A DNA stretch of 64,000 nucleotides from Halopseudomonas maritima (GCF_021545785.1 NZ_CP079801.1:3871610-3935609), one strand, 5' to 3'. Positions 50,389-60,249 are shown, numbered from the stretch's first letter. Notes: a model not told the origin generated them from the letters alone. Numbers and translations: made by a program.

Positions 50389-52323
50389 ATGAGCAAAGAC
50401 ACCAAGTTCGCCGAGGCGGGCAAAACTGCCGTGATGCAGAATGTGCAAGGGCTGATCGGATTTTTGCAGGCTTATCCGCCGTTCAATCTGATGGAAGCGT
50501 CGCACTTGGCCTGGCTGGTCGAACAGGCCCAGCTGCGCTTCTTTGCCGCAGGCGAACCGATACTGCAGCCTCAAGACGGCCCCGTGCAGCGCTTCTTTAT
50601 CGTCAAGCAGGGATTGGTTCGCGGCGAGCGGGTTATCAGCGGCGCCGAGCGGCCTGACACCACCTTTGAAATCGGTACCGGCGAGTGCTTTCCGTTGGCG
50701 GCGCTGCTGGGCGAACGTGCGACGCGCACCCTGCACCGCGCAGCCCAGGACAGCTTTTGCCTGACCATTGAGCGCGACGCCTTTGTCACCCTGTTCAGCC
50801 AGTCCTTGCCCTTTCGCGACTTTGCCTTGCGCGGTGTCAGCAGCCTGCTTGATCAAGTCAACCAGCAGGCGCAAAAGCAGGCTAGCGAAAGCCTCGGTGC
50901 GCACTACTCGCTAGATACCCGGCTAGACAGTCTGGTGGGGCACTCTGCGGTGCATTGCGCGCCGCACACGGCGATCCGTCAAGCTGTGCGGCAGATGCAC
51001 GAGGCCAGTGTCGGCAGTATCGTGATTACCGACCAGACGATGGCGCCACTGGGCATTTTCACGCTGCGCGACCTGCGCGCGCTGATTGCCAGCGACGATG
51101 ACGACCTGAACAGGCCGATCAGCGCGGTAATGACCCCAGACCCCGCGTCGCTGCCCTCTGAGGCTAGCGCCTTTGATGCGGCCATTGCCATGACCCGGCG
51201 CCACATCGCGCACATCTGCCTGGTGGATAACGGCCGGCTGACCGGTGTGGTCTCGGAGCGTGATCTGTTCTCCCTGCAACGGGTTAACCTGGTGCATCTG
51301 GCGCGCACCCTGAGGCAGGCAGAGAGTGTCTCCCGGCTGGCGGCGCTGCGCCGAGATATTCACCAACTGGTTGACAGCATGCTTGCCCACGGCGCGTCAT
51401 CCGGTCAGATCACCCGTATTATCACGCTATTTAACGACCACACCGTTTGCCGGGTGATCGAGCTGTGCATGGCCGAGCACGGTGATCCGGGTGTGCCGTT
51501 CAGTTGGTTGTGCTTTGGCAGCGAGGGACGTCAGGAACAGACGCTGCACACCGATCAGGACAACGGCATGATGTTCTCTGCGGCCTCCCCCGAGCAGGCT
51601 GAAGAACGCCGCGCGGCGCTGCTGCCATTGGCCGACAAGATCAACCAGGCGCTGGCCCAGTGCGGTTTTACCCTGTGCAAGGGCAATATCATGGCCAGTA
51701 ATCCTGAGCTGTGCCTGTCGGCGCGCGAGTGGCAGGCTCGGTTTGACCGCATTATCGCCAGCACCACGCCAGCCAATCTGCTCAAGTCAGCGATCTACTT
51801 TGATTTTCGTGTGGTCTGGGGCGACCGGCGCGCTGCGGAGCAAGTGTTCTCTGGCGTGCTGCGCAAGATTGGCAGCAATACCCTGTTCCAGCAGCAGATG
51901 GCTCAAAATGCGTTACAGCATCGTCCGCCCATCGGGCGGCTGCGCGACTTTGTGGTGGCCCGCAGCGGCGCAGAGAAAGACACGCTGGATATTAAGGTGC
52001 AGGGGCTCGGGCCTTTCGTCGACGGCGCCAGGCTGCTGGCGTTGGCCAACGGCATTGCAGTCAGCAACACCCTGGAGCGATTGCAGCAGTTGCGGCAACG
52101 CGGTGTACTCGATCCGCTCGACGCCGATGCTTATATCGAGGGCTATCAGTTCATCCAGCTGGTGCGCATGCAGCAGCATCAGCAACAGGAGCGTGAGCAG
52201 CGGCCATTCAGCAATCGGCTCGACCCTGACAGCTTGAACCAGCTGGATCGCCGCATCCTGCGTGAATCCTTTCGTCAGGCCAAGCGCCTGCAGGCCAGCC
52301 TGGCACTGAGGTACAACCTGTGA
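50389..52323 (+). CDS. cNMP-binding/CBS/DUF294 nucleotidyltransferase-like protein
   Basis: A 644-aa cytoplasmic protein. A cyclic-nucleotide-binding domain spans ~25-150 (FFAAGEPILQPQDGPVQRFF, VGECFPL-like TGECFPLAALLG). A CBS pair spans ~180-295 (IRQAVRQMHEASVGSIVITD, AIAMTRRHIAHICLVDNGRL). A DUF294 nucleotidyltransferase domain follows near 350-460 (FSWLCFGSEGRQEQTLHTDQ with the GSEGR and DQDNG motifs), then a helical DUF294_C domain. These proteins are linked to acetate/energy metabolism genes and to actP-type symporters in pseudomonads; the ligand is not known here. The exonuclease gene overlaps its stop (GTGA). Confidence 0.88.
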   Translation: MSKDTKFAEAGKTAVMQNVQGLIGFLQAYPPFNLMEASHLAWLVEQAQLRFFAAGEPILQPQDGPVQRFFIVKQGLVRGERVISGAERPDTTFEIGTGECFPLAALLGERATRTLHRAAQDSFCLTIERDAFVTLFSQSLPFRDFALRGVSSLLDQVNQQAQKQASESLGAHYSLDTRLDSLVGHSAVHCAPHTAIRQAVRQMHEASVGSIVITDQTMAPLGIFTLRDLRALIASDDDDLNRPISAVMTPDPASLPSEASAFDAAIAMTRRHIAHICLVDNGRLTGVVSERDLFSLQRVNLVHLARTLRQAESVSRLAALRRDIHQLVDSMLAHGASSGQITRIITLFNDHTVCRVIELCMAEHGDPGVPFSWLCFGSEGRQEQTLHTDQDNGMMFSAASPEQAEERRAALLPLADKINQALAQCGFTLCKGNIMASNPELCLSAREWQARFDRIIASTTPANLLKSAIYFDFRVVWGDRRAAEQVFSGVLRKIGSNTLFQQQMAQNALQHRPPIGRLRDFVVARSGAEKDTLDIKVQGLGPFVDGARLLALANGIAVSNTLERLQQLRQRGVLDPLDADAYIEGYQFIQLVRMQQHQQQEREQRPFSNRLDPDSLNQLDRRILRESFRQAKRLQASLALRYNL

Positions 52324-53030
52324 ACCCGCTCAGCTGGATAACCGCTCGGCGGCAAAAGCTCGACCCCGAGCAGCAGGCGCGGCTGGTCGCCCTGCCCGCC
52401 CCGCTGGCACTCGATGAAACACCGCTGAGCCACGCCCGGATGGTGGTGGTGGACCTTGAAACCAGTGGGCTGAACGTAAACCGTGATCGCATTCTGTCGG
52501 TCGGCGCCGTGGTGGTAGAGAACGGCAGCATTGATCTGGGCAGTCAGTACGAGTGCACCCTGTTCCAAGCCAACCACCGGGTTACCGAGTCGGTGCTGAT
52601 CCACGGTATCGCACCCAGCGAGGTCGCTCAGGGTGTCGCGCCGGTCGACGCCTTGCTGGATTTCATGGCGTTTGCTGACAACGGGGTGTTCGTCGCCTTT
52701 CATGCCGCCTTTGATCAGCGCATGTTACAACGCGGCCTGCGGCAAACGCTCAACACGCGTCTACGGCACGTGTTCCTTGATGTGGCCGAGCTGGCCCCGA
52801 TGCTGTGTCCTGAGGCAACCGGCAGGAAAACCCTGGACGACTGGCAGGACTACTTTCAGCTGCACAACAGCCAGCGCCACCATGCATCAGCCGACGCGTT
52901 AGCTACGGCTGAAATCCTGCTGATTCTGCTCAGCCGGGCGCGGGCGCAAGGCATTCAGACCCTGGCTGAGCTAAACGCCCGTTTGCGCCACTGGCGCCGC
53001 TTGCGACAGGCGCGGATCGGCAGCTTGTAG
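52320..53030 (+). CDS. DnaQ-type 3'-5' exonuclease
   Basis: A 236-aa DEDD exonuclease: motif I VVVDLETSGLNVNRDRIL (D, E), motif II VAFHAAFDQRML, motif III HHASADALATAEILLIL with the DEDDh histidine. It resembles DNA polymerase III epsilon without its polymerase-binding tail. A GTG start overlaps the stop codon of the DUF294 gene, a pairing seen across pseudomonads, so the two are probably made together. Substrate and pathway are not established. Confidence 0.87.
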   Translation: MNPLSWITARRQKLDPEQQARLVALPAPLALDETPLSHARMVVVDLETSGLNVNRDRILSVGAVVVENGSIDLGSQYECTLFQANHRVTESVLIHGIAPSEVAQGVAPVDALLDFMAFADNGVFVAFHAAFDQRMLQRGLRQTLNTRLRHVFLDVAELAPMLCPEATGRKTLDDWQDYFQLHNSQRHHASADALATAEILLILLSRARAQGIQTLAELNARLRHWRRLRQARIGSL

Positions 53031-53295
53031 CATTCTTTCCACCAGATCTACGACGTTTAGAGCTTTTGCTCGATGTTTCCTGATGCATTTTGACAATCTG
53101 TGCTGGATGCCCAGCGCAGATACTGTTAGCTTGCGCCCTCGTTTCATCATAAGTGAGGCATCGCCGCCATTTGTATCAAACTGCTCATGCGATCAGGCTC
53201 GAGAGGATTGACAGCGGGCATGCACCCCATTTGCAGCAGATGCTGTCGACCTGATGAGACGCTTTTCCATAGACCGACACTTTCCGGAGCATTCC

Positions 53296-54549
53296 ATGAA
53301 CAGACACGCCTGGCTGAAGTCATCCGTTGCCTTGGCCGTCACCCTTGCCGCCTCAAGCGCTAACGCCAATGGCCTGAGCATCAACGAACAAAGCGCGAGT
53401 GGCATGGGGACTGGGTTTGCAGGACGCTCATCTTCTGCCGAGGACGCCAGCACGCTGTTTGGCAACCCCGCCGGCATGTCCAGACTGGACAGAACTGAAA
53501 TCAGTGGTGGTTTTGCCACCATTTTTGCCTCCACCGACATCAGCGATGCCCAAGGCGCTCTGCCCGGCAGCAATGACGGTGATATGGTGCCCAACGCCGT
53601 AGTGCCCTTTGGTTATCTGGTCTCTCCGCTGAACGATCGATGGCACGCGGGCTTCGGCGTTTACGCGCCCTTTGGTGTGATCAGCGACTATGAAAAAGGC
53701 TTTCAGGGCCGCTACCACAGCTTGTACAGCAAGGTTCAGGTAATCACACTGCAACCGACCCTGAGCTACCAGGTCAATGACTGGGTTTCGGTCGGGTTTG
53801 GCCCCACGATCAACCAGATCAAGGGCAAGTTGACCCGCAATTCGCCGCACTTCACTGCGCCGGGCGTTGGCCCCGACACCAACGTGAACGTTCGCGGTGA
53901 TGATATCGGTTACGGCTTCAATGCCGGCGTGCTGGTTGATTTGACTGAGCAACTGCGTTGGGGGCTGACCTACCACTCCAAAGTGGATTACACCCTGGAA
54001 GGCCGCACCCGCGTAGCCGAGTCTGTGTTGCCGGGTCTGAATGGCAGCTATGACGCCAGCCTGGACTTCACATCACCGGAGTCCATCGATACCTCCATCA
54101 CCTGGGAAATGGACCCGCGCTGGACGCTCTATGCAGGTGCGACCTGGACACGCTGGAGCCGGCTGGACAAGATCGTGATCAAAAACGAAGGTGTTAACCC
54201 GGCCTATCAGGGCCACATCGGCGCAATCGAAGAAGACATGCAATGGGACGACATCCTGTCTTGGGCCATCGGCGCCTCCTACCAGTTGACGCCGCAATGG
54301 GTGCTGCGCGCAGGCTTTACCTCGGATCCGTCGCCGACTAACGACACCCATCGTACCGTTCGCGTCCCGGTATCCGATCGCCAGATCTTCTCTCTCGGTG
54401 CGGGCTGGGATATTACTCCTGACCTGACACTCGACGTGGCCTACTCCTACCTGTACGAGTCCAAAGGCGAGATTAATACCAGCGATTACACAGCTGAATT
54501 CCAAAACTCAGCCCACGGCCTGGCTACCCAGGCAACTTGGCGCTTTTAA
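53296..54549 (+). CDS. FadL/OmpP1-type outer-membrane transporter
   Basis: A 417-aa outer-membrane barrel with a signal peptide (LKSSVALAVTLAASSANA) and the FadL N-terminal hatch motif NGLSINEQSASGMGTGFAG followed by TLFGNPAGMSRLD. It ends in Phe (QATWRF), the usual barrel-insertion signal. FadL proteins let hydrophobic compounds such as long-chain fatty acids pass. GGAG stands before the ATG. Steroids are a possible further substrate because the catabolic block is near, but this gene lies in the conserved region and may be generic. Confidence 0.92.
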   Translation: MNRHAWLKSSVALAVTLAASSANANGLSINEQSASGMGTGFAGRSSSAEDASTLFGNPAGMSRLDRTEISGGFATIFASTDISDAQGALPGSNDGDMVPNAVVPFGYLVSPLNDRWHAGFGVYAPFGVISDYEKGFQGRYHSLYSKVQVITLQPTLSYQVNDWVSVGFGPTINQIKGKLTRNSPHFTAPGVGPDTNVNVRGDDIGYGFNAGVLVDLTEQLRWGLTYHSKVDYTLEGRTRVAESVLPGLNGSYDASLDFTSPESIDTSITWEMDPRWTLYAGATWTRWSRLDKIVIKNEGVNPAYQGHIGAIEEDMQWDDILSWAIGASYQLTPQWVLRAGFTSDPSPTNDTHRTVRVPVSDRQIFSLGAGWDITPDLTLDVAYSYLYESKGEINTSDYTAEFQNSAHGLATQATWRF

Positions 54550-54561
54550 TAGCTGGCCAAT

Positions 54562-54584
54562 AAAAAACGCCCCGCATATGCGGG
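54562..54584 (+). terminator. Left half of a terminator split by the IS4-family element
   Basis: A-rich bases and CCCGCATATGCGGG remain after fadL; the U-run that should follow is now 1.4 kb away at 56021. The last 12 bases (54573-54584) are one copy of the target duplication. Confidence 0.85.
54573..54584. repeat. Target-site duplication, left copy (12 bp)
   Basis: CGCATATGCGGG directly abuts the left inverted repeat of the IS4-family element; an identical copy is at 56008-56019. Confidence 0.9.
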
Positions 54585-56007
54585 TAATGCTGTTCACTTA
54601 AGCGGAGCAGCCTTGCGATTTACCGGGTAGCGGGTTTTGGAAATCTTCACCGTCCTTGGTCTTGCTGGCCTTGGGCGGTGATCCAAAAATAACCCTCCGA
54701 CCCCGCCGCGCAGCTCCGATAGCCTTCTACCTGTTGCCGATACCGGATTCGCTGCAGCCATGACGATGAGCTGGACGGCGATGTACTGACAGGCCGGTTT
54801 GAAGCGTATGTCCGAGGGTGCTCGACCAAAGGCCACAGCCGCTTGACTAGCCTCTCGCCGAATGATGTTGTATGCCAGCAACAGCCCCCAGACCTCCTGG
54901 TAAACCAGCTCAACCTTCTTGCTTCGCAGTGTTACCGCGTTCTGCTGCATCGAGCTTTTGATGTCGCGAAAGCCGAGTTCAATCTCCCAGCGCTCCAAGT
55001 ACAGCTCAGCGACGGCCTTTGCGCTGTAGCCCTCGACTGGCAACGAGGTGAGCAGTGACCTGATGTTCCCATGGCTTTTATAGCTGACCTCTCGTACCTC
55101 CCAATGCGTAGGTAGACTAGGGTTCCGCTTGCGGGCCTGAGGTGAGACTTTCATCCGAACACGGCGATCGTATTCGCTATAACGCTCGACTTCCTCCATC
55201 ACGACGTTCTTGCGGGCTGGCGTCAGCCAATGCCGATTGTTGCCTCCATCCACCACGCTTAGCAGCAGATCAGCGCCCCAGAAGCCTTTATCGAACAATG
55301 TGACTGAGTTGTCCGGAATCTGACTCAGGAAGGTCTCGGCCAAGCGCATTTCGCTGCCGCGATACGGGCTGAGTTGGGCATCCAGGATCACGTGTGAGCG
55401 TACGTTCATCAAGGCAACGAGCCGTAGCATCGGAAAAGGCGTTTGGCGTTCAGTACCTGTGTTGCCAGAGCCAAAGTGCTCCCTCAACTCGGGCGAGTCG
55501 GGGGTTCGCAGCAGTGCGCCATCCACCGCGAATACCTGCAACCCTTTCCAGTCATCGCCTTCGTATCGCTCGCATCCCCATTGCTTGGCGGTCTGGCGGA
55601 ACAGGTGCTCAACCGGATCTGCCCCCAAGCGCTTACGTGCTTCAGTTACGCCGCTTCGAGCCAGCAACTGATCAGAGGCCAAACCTTGGGCGCAAATGTT
55701 CAGTCGCCTAGCAACCTCATGCACTGGCTCGTCGCGAAACAGGGCCATACCCAGCACCAGCCAAAGTACTTGGTCACTGGGTAGGCGCCGACGCCTGATG
55801 GTGGCTTGCGCCGATAAATTGAGCGCGCTCGCAACCCATTCAACAGGGATGTTCTGAGTGAAGGTGCTGAGGTCAGAGAAGTTGAAGAGCTCGCCGAGGT
55901 CGAGCAATTGCTGCTGAATGGGCATAAAAAAATCCGATACCAGAGGACTGATATCGGATTTTCTAGAAACCCCGCCATGGACTCAAATGCTTAAGTGAAC
56001 AGCATTA
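54585..56007. mobile_element. Complete IS4-family insertion sequence
   Basis: A 1423-bp element with perfect 19-bp terminal inverted repeats (54585-54603 and 55989-56007, starting TAATGCTGTTC). It is flanked by a 12-bp direct target duplication and carries one intact transposase. It is inserted in the middle of a palindromic terminator. The intact duplication and repeats indicate a recent insertion. Confidence 0.95.
54594..55925 (-). CDS. IS4-family transposase
   Basis: An intact 443-aa DDE transposase. The first Asp is in VFAVDGALLRTPDS, the second in LFDKGFWGADLLL, and the family signature Y-x2-R-x3-E-x6-K is exact in YLERWEIELGFRDIK. The stop codon lies inside the left inverted repeat. 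It is on the same strand as the symporter gene, so transcripts of that gene may now run into it. Confidence 0.95.
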   Translation of the reverse strand: MPIQQQLLDLGELFNFSDLSTFTQNIPVEWVASALNLSAQATIRRRRLPSDQVLWLVLGMALFRDEPVHEVARRLNICAQGLASDQLLARSGVTEARKRLGADPVEHLFRQTAKQWGCERYEGDDWKGLQVFAVDGALLRTPDSPELREHFGSGNTGTERQTPFPMLRLVALMNVRSHVILDAQLSPYRGSEMRLAETFLSQIPDNSVTLFDKGFWGADLLLSVVDGGNNRHWLTPARKNVVMEEVERYSEYDRRVRMKVSPQARKRNPSLPTHWEVREVSYKSHGNIRSLLTSLPVEGYSAKAVAELYLERWEIELGFRDIKSSMQQNAVTLRSKKVELVYQEVWGLLLAYNIIRREASQAAVAFGRAPSDIRFKPACQYIAVQLIVMAAANPVSATGRRLSELRGGVGGLFLDHRPRPARPRTVKISKTRYPVNRKAAPLK

Positions 56008-56029
56008 CGCATATGCGGGGCGTTTTTGT
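56008..56029 (-). terminator. Right half of the split terminator and right target duplication
   Basis: CGCATATGCGGG (56008-56019) is the second copy of the target duplication; with GGCG and the T-run it formed, before insertion, the perfect 20-bp palindrome CGCCCCGCATATGCGGGGCG. The minus-strand symporter transcript now lacks the U-run after this hairpin. Confidence 0.85.
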
Positions 56030-56043
56030 TTCAACTCAACACA

Positions 56044-57810
56044 TTAGTGGTCCACCGCAGCTCCGGCACCACGCGGGACACGAATGTCCTCGATCAGATG
56101 CTGAATATTCTCCGGCGGCGCCTTGGTCATGGAAGACACCACTACCGCAGCGATAAAGTTGAAGATCATGCCCAGGGTACCAATGCCTTCCGGTGAAATA
56201 CCAAACCACCAGTCTTCGGCCGTTGCAGTCGGGTCGATGAACTTGTAGTAAACGATATAACCGAAGGTGAAGGTCAGACCGACAACCATACCGGCGATGG
56301 CCCCTTCCTTGTTCATGCGCTTGGAGAAGATCCCCATGACGATGACCGGGAAGAACGAGGCCGCTGCCAGGCCGAAGGCAAAGGCGACCACCTGCGCCAC
56401 AAAGGCTGGTGGGTAAATCCCGAATAGGCCGGCGATGGCAATCGCCACACCTGCCGCCACCCGCGCTGCCAGTAGCTCCTGTTTCTCGGTAATGTTCGGT
56501 GCCATGTTGCTCTTGAGCAGGTCATGGGATACCGAGGTCGAAATCACCAGTAGCAAGCCCGCAGCAGTAGACAACGCCGCCGCTAGACCACCGGCAGCAA
56601 TCAGCGCAACTACCCAGCCCGGCAGTTCAGCAATTTCCGGGTTGGCCAGTACCATGATGTCGCGGTCAACATACAGCTCGGTAGCCGCCGGCGTGGGTTC
56701 GTTGCTCAGCAGACGTTCGCCATTAGCACCGCGCTCGTCGGTGAACTTCGGTGCGCCGACAAAGGGCGCGCCCGGGCCGTACTGAATCACGCCATCGTTG
56801 TTCTTATCCTGCCAGGCGATCAGGCCTGCGTTTTCCCAGGTAGTCAGCCAGGCGGGTACTTCCTGATAGGCGGTGTTGGGCACCGAGGTCAGCAGGTTGG
56901 TACGTGCAAAGGCCGCAACCGCGGGCGCAGTGGTGTACAGAATCGCGATGAACAGCAGCGCATAACCCGCTGATTTACGGGCGTCACGCACGGTCGGAGT
57001 GGTGAAGAAGCGAACGATGACGTGGGGCAGACCGGCAGTACCTACCATCAGCGCCATGGTGATAAAGAACACATCGATGGTCGACTTGGACCCGTCGGTG
57101 TACGCCCCAAAACCGAGTTCAGCACCCAGCCCGTTCAGACGCTCCAGTACCGACTGCCCGGTACCGGTCACCTCGCTACCAAAGCCCAGCTGCGGGATCG
57201 GATTGCCGGTAATCAGCATGGAGATGTAAATGGCCGGCACCATGTAGGCAAAGATCATCACGCAGTACTGCGCCACCTGGGTGTAGGTGATGCCCTTCAT
57301 GCCGCCGAGTACGGCGTAGAAGAACACAATGGCCATACCGATGACGACGCCGGTGTTGATGTCCACTTCCAGGTAGCGGGAGAACACGATACCAACACCG
57401 CGCATCTGGCCTGCCACATAGGTAAAGGAAATGAAGATCACGCAGATCACCGCCACCACGCGGGCTGTCTGTGAGTAGTAACGCTCACCGACAAACTCCG
57501 GCACAGTGAACTTGCCGAACTTGCGCAGGTACGGAGCCAAACACATGGCTAGCAGCACGTAGCCACCGGTCCAACCCATCAGGTACACAGAGCCGTCGTA
57601 CCCGGTAAAGGAAATGATACCGGCCATGGAGATAAAGGAAGCCGCAGACATCCAGTCAGCGCCAGTGGCCATACCGTTGGCAATCGGGTGTACGCCTTTG
57701 CTGGCAACGTAATACTCGCTGGTACTGCCGGCACGCGACCAAATCGCGATACCTATGTACAGGGCGAAGGTCGCCCCGACAAACAGATAGATCAAAGTTT
57801 GGGTATCCAT
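56044..57810 (-). CDS. Sodium:solute symporter (SSS family, DUF4212-associated)
   Basis: A 588-aa transporter with about 13 membrane helices: YYVASKGVHPIANGMATGADWMS near the N-terminus, GGMKGITYTQVAQY, GTAGLPHVIVRFFTTPTVRDAR and the sodium-site helix GLAAALSTAAGLLLVIS. A ~70-residue polar insert (YQEVPAWLTTWENAGLI... to TELYVDRDI) is typical of the subfamily that pairs with a DUF4212 protein. AGGAG has better spacing to ATG 57810 than to the GTG just before. The partner gene is 16 bp upstream. It resembles acetate/monocarboxylate carriers; the substrate is uncertain. Confidence 0.92.
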   Translation of the reverse strand: MDTQTLIYLFVGATFALYIGIAIWSRAGSTSEYYVASKGVHPIANGMATGADWMSAASFISMAGIISFTGYDGSVYLMGWTGGYVLLAMCLAPYLRKFGKFTVPEFVGERYYSQTARVVAVICVIFISFTYVAGQMRGVGIVFSRYLEVDINTGVVIGMAIVFFYAVLGGMKGITYTQVAQYCVMIFAYMVPAIYISMLITGNPIPQLGFGSEVTGTGQSVLERLNGLGAELGFGAYTDGSKSTIDVFFITMALMVGTAGLPHVIVRFFTTPTVRDARKSAGYALLFIAILYTTAPAVAAFARTNLLTSVPNTAYQEVPAWLTTWENAGLIAWQDKNNDGVIQYGPGAPFVGAPKFTDERGANGERLLSNEPTPAATELYVDRDIMVLANPEIAELPGWVVALIAAGGLAAALSTAAGLLLVISTSVSHDLLKSNMAPNITEKQELLAARVAAGVAIAIAGLFGIYPPAFVAQVVAFAFGLAAASFFPVIVMGIFSKRMNKEGAIAGMVVGLTFTFGYIVYYKFIDPTATAEDWWFGISPEGIGTLGMIFNFIAAVVVSSMTKAPPENIQHLIEDIRVPRGAGAAVDH

Positions 57811-57826
57811 CACTGGACTCCTGTTC

Positions 57827-58093
57827 TTATTCTTCGTGGAAGTCGTATTTGCGATCGAGCTGATTCATCTTCCAGACGTACACGAAGATGAGCAGCACGA
57901 AGGCATAGATGGAGCCCTGCTGGGCGAACCAGAAGCCTAACGGGAAACCGAAAAAGGCAATGGCATTGAGTTGATCGACAAACAGCACTCCAGCACCGAA
58001 CGAGACCACAAACCAGACGACCAGCAGCGTCATCATGAGCTTGAGGTTTTCACGCCAGTAACTGCGCGCCGCCTCTTCTTTTGACATGGACAT
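57827..58093 (-). CDS. DUF4212 membrane subunit
   Basis: An 88-aa protein with two membrane helices (LMMTLLVVWFVVSFGAGVLF and GSIYAFVLLIFVYVW), the motif GFPLGFWFAQQGS between them and a charged tail. This is the small partner of the SSS symporter next door. ATG 58093 has GGAG six bases upstream; the ORF could start 12 bases earlier but without a site. Confidence 0.9.
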   Translation of the reverse strand: MSMSKEEAARSYWRENLKLMMTLLVVWFVVSFGAGVLFVDQLNAIAFFGFPLGFWFAQQGSIYAFVLLIFVYVWKMNQLDRKYDFHEE

Positions 58094-58748
58094 TAGCGTC
58101 TCCATTGTTGTTGTTATTACGCCGGTAACGGTAGCACCGGGCTGGCTTACTGGAGACTAAGACTTTGGTAGAACGCGATACTTGCGCCTGTTTTTTACCC
58201 TCCAACCAACAGTTAAATTAATCATTAACCCATTGTTTTAGTTGTTTTTTTAATTTACAAAAAACAAGATCAAGTGACGCATTAGACTAAGGCAGCACAG
58301 GCGCTTGCCACCGCTGCTGAGAGTGATCATTGGCAACAGCTCGCAGCTCCTTTTCTTCCCGTCCAAGCACCTACGCCAACGGTATCCCAGACCGGGAGGC
58401 GCGCCATTACACCAACCTGGCTCGCGCAATGCGGCGGCCCCAGCCAAACCCAAGCCCTGCAAGCGGTGCCAGAGCACCTCCCACGCGTTTCTTTCCAGCG
58501 CCTCCTTAATACCCTGTCATTTGCACCGTGGATGGGCGCCGGGCCTCTCATACGGCTGTTTGGCTCGCGGGCCCCGCCGTTCGGCGGCTACGCAGCAGAG
58601 CGGTGCAAGCTGTGACATAGCCGCTCACAAATATTCAACTGCGCTGGGCCGCAGCCGAGCCAATATGTCGATATGCTGATTGGATTGCGGGTACGCCTGA
58701 CGGCAGCCCGCATCTACCAATAACAAGATATTCAGCAGGGGGTTGACC
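58094..58748. other. 655-bp intergenic region with divergent promoters
   Basis: No credible gene is visible. A strongly A+T-rich tract (about 58195-58270) precedes the symporter operon and probably holds its promoter. TGCGGG (58686-58691) and CCCGCA (58707-58712) form a hairpin before the MFS gene. The middle is G+C-rich without open frames of recognisable type; an unannotated small RNA is possible but unsupported. Confidence 0.4.
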
Positions 58749-60215
58749 ATGAGTGCCGTCATTGGCGGAGAAAACAAGGGGCACGGCCAGTTGGCCGGCT
58801 ACGGGTCCAAGGCGTACCGCAACTATGTGCTGTTGGCGTTAACCCTGATTTACATCCTGAACTTCGTCGACCGCGCCCTGCTTGCGGTCGTCGGCCCCGA
58901 TCTGGTGCCGGATCTCAAAATTACCGATACCCAATTTGGGCTACTCACCGGCTTCGGTTTCGCTCTGCTTTACACCGCCGTGGGTATCCCGCTGGCGCGC
59001 TTTGCCGATGTTGGCCATCGCGTATGGATCATGACCGTCTGCGTGGCGCTGTGGTCGCTGATGACCGCCGCCTGCGGCCTGGCAACGGAAGTAACCATTG
59101 GCTCGATAACCATCGGCGCGTTCTGGATCCTGCTGATATGCCGGGTTGGCGTGGGCATTGGTGAGGCAGGCTGTACTCCGCCGGCCAACTCCCTGATCGC
59201 GGATTACTTTATCCCCCGTGAGCGTTCCCAGGCGCTGGGCTTCTACGCCATGGGCGTCACGCTCGGCACCATGTTCGCGAACCTGATTGGTGGCTGGGTC
59301 ACCGACATGTTCGACTGGCGCACCGCCTTCTTCGTTGTCGGTTTGCCGGGCCTGCTGGTCGCCATTGTTTTCAAGCTGACGGTCAAGGAGCCACCGCGCG
59401 GCTACACCGATCCGCCGAAAACCGAGACAAAGGAACGCGCCAACCTGAAGGAGGCAATCCACGAGCTGATGGGTAAGCCCGCGTTCTGGCTGATGACCGC
59501 CGGTGCCACCATCGCCGCCTTCTGTGGCTACGGTATTTCCTCATTCCAGTCGCTCTTTCTGGTCCGCACCTACGAAATTACCGCCGGACAGGCCGCTATC
59601 TGGATCAACACTCCGGTCGCCCTGTCCGCCGCCATTGGCACCTTCGCCACCGGCTGGCTGGCGACCCGGATTTATAAGAAGCATCCGGGGGCGATCGCCT
59701 GGGTACCGGCGGCCGGCCTGACACTGTCTGTGCCCTTCTACATTTTTGCCTTCACCACTGACAGCCTGCTCTACGCAGCCATCGGCCTGGTCATTGGCGG
59801 CTTTGTGAAATACGGCTATCTGGCTGCTCAGTACACCATTGGCCAGGGTGTGGTCAGCATGCGTGTGCGCGCCATGGCCACGGCAGTGATGCTGCTGCTG
59901 GTCAACCTGCTTGGATACGGCTTTGGTCCGCTATTTATCGGCGCGGTTTCCGACATTTTCTTCACATCCGGCGTTGCCGAGCTTGGTGTCGCAGCGGGTG
60001 AGCTGGCGCGTAATCAATGCCACCCGGCAGTAGTCGGTCAGTTGAGTGAGAACCTGCAGCAGGTTTGTGGGCAGGTCTATGCGCAAAGCCTGCAAACGTC
60101 CATGGTCATCATGGCTTGCCTCTACGCGGTTAGCGGGCTGTGCTTCCTGTTGACCTGGCGCCGCCTGGACAAGGATATGGTGGACAGACAAGGTGAAAAG
60201 CCGGCCACCGCGTAA
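58749..60215 (+). CDS. Spinster-type MFS transporter
   Basis: A 488-aa major-facilitator protein: YILNFVDRALLAVVGPDL in helix 1, GIPLARFADVGHRVWIMTVC in loop 2-3, GVGIGEAGCTPPANSLIADYF and FVVGLPGLLVAIVFKLTVKEP. This is the spinster-like group, related by pattern to the MFS at 41885. ATG 58749 follows GGGGG; TTG 58743 is less likely. It stands alone between an intergenic region and a good terminator. The substrate is unknown. Confidence 0.88.
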   Translation: MSAVIGGENKGHGQLAGYGSKAYRNYVLLALTLIYILNFVDRALLAVVGPDLVPDLKITDTQFGLLTGFGFALLYTAVGIPLARFADVGHRVWIMTVCVALWSLMTAACGLATEVTIGSITIGAFWILLICRVGVGIGEAGCTPPANSLIADYFIPRERSQALGFYAMGVTLGTMFANLIGGWVTDMFDWRTAFFVVGLPGLLVAIVFKLTVKEPPRGYTDPPKTETKERANLKEAIHELMGKPAFWLMTAGATIAAFCGYGISSFQSLFLVRTYEITAGQAAIWINTPVALSAAIGTFATGWLATRIYKKHPGAIAWVPAAGLTLSVPFYIFAFTTDSLLYAAIGLVIGGFVKYGYLAAQYTIGQGVVSMRVRAMATAVMLLLVNLLGYGFGPLFIGAVSDIFFTSGVAELGVAAGELARNQCHPAVVGQLSENLQQVCGQVYAQSLQTSMVIMACLYAVSGLCFLLTWRRLDKDMVDRQGEKPATA

Positions 60216-60225
60216 ATAACCATTC

Positions 60226-60249
60226 AGAGGGCGCATTGCGCCCTCTTTT
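60226..60249 (+). terminator. Rho-independent terminator
   Basis: AGAGGGCGC (60226-60234) pairs with GCGCCCTCT (60238-60246) around a 3-nt loop and is followed by four T residues, just after the MFS gene. Confidence 0.88.
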
